Shown here: in pieces, positions 6,212 to 6,331 of the stretch | Layout: the number at the start of each line of letters is the position of its first letter | How positions within the stretch are numbered: position 1 is the first letter of the stretch | From: DASVXQ01 sp046727955 | GTDB lineage: Bacteria > Actinomycetota > CALGFH01 | Assembly: GCA_046727955.1 (NCBI GenBank) | Contig: JBKPDO010000194.1 | Span: 1 to 6,331 of the forward strand | Length of the DNA: 6,331 nucleotides | Reading direction: 5' to 3' | Notes under the pieces: model-generated | Told to the model about the DNA's origin: nothing | Seen by the model: the letters and a program-made list of their open reading frames with translations, nothing else | Databases searched by the model: none | Translations under genes and position numbers: made by a program

Positions 6212-6331
6212 CGATCGTCCCTGGTAGAGCCCACCGCGCCAGTCTGCAACCAGCCCACCTCACCGGCAACCCCGCCCAGCCGACCCCTCCGCTGGCGATG
6301 GCTGGCCCGCCGGGCAGGTGAGACAGAGCTC
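6212..6331 (-). promoter_or_regulatory. Upstream region of the STAND gene
   Basis: These 120 bases precede the STAND gene and run to the window edge; the promoter is probably here or just beyond. On the minus strand TTGCAG (6249-6244) and TACCAG (6226-6221) are 17 bases apart, but the second is a poor -10, and transcription from it would start almost at the start codon and exclude the ribosome binding site AGGGA (6222-6218). No assignment is made beyond the ribosome binding site. Confidence 0.35.

Noticed and set aside
6221..6249. TTGCAG-17-TACCAG promoter for the STAND gene (minus strand)
   Set aside because: The -10 lacks the final T, and the predicted transcript start would remove the ribosome binding site.

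Overview
The window is uniformly GC-rich and uses GTG starts in several genes. It carries protein types typical of high-GC Gram-positive bacteria: an ISAs1-like transposase end, an RDD membrane protein, a YwjB/YyaP-type reductase-like protein, a DLW-39-like small membrane protein, a BBE-type flavin oxidase and an AfsR-like STAND ATPase. It most likely comes from an actinomycete or another Actinomycetota. I cannot name a genus. It reads as an accessory or chromosomal-edge region: it starts inside a transposase gene and contains a decayed oxidase gene.

Layout, left to right. Bases 1-108 are the C-terminal end of a transposase (+). Bases 109-429 hold no credible gene but contain a possible IS terminus and two imperfect palindromes. 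An RDD-family membrane protein (+, 430-969) faces a RibD_C/DHFR-like protein (-, 1087-1653), and a perfect 11-bp-stem hairpin sits between them as a probable bidirectional terminator. A divergent intergenic region (1654-1933) leads to a small single-pass membrane protein (+, 1934-2128). Close behind it lies an FAD-dependent oxidase gene (+, 2209-3446) with two apparent lesions: a one-base frameshift near 2885, and an N-terminus that looks about 40-45 residues short in the FAD-binding domain. The right 40% is one large gene on the minus strand (3575-6211). It encodes an 878-residue DUF4062 / NTPase (STAND, NB-ARC-like) / TPR-type protein.

The genes do not form one obvious pathway. The only plausible co-transcribed pair is the small membrane protein and the broken oxidase. 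The most interesting item is the DUF4062-STAND protein. Its layout (an N-terminal signalling or effector-like domain, a nucleotide switch and a C-terminal helical sensor) is that of signal-transducing or conflict-type STAND proteins, but nothing adjacent identifies its trigger or target. I found no CRISPR array, tRNA, rRNA or convincing riboswitch.
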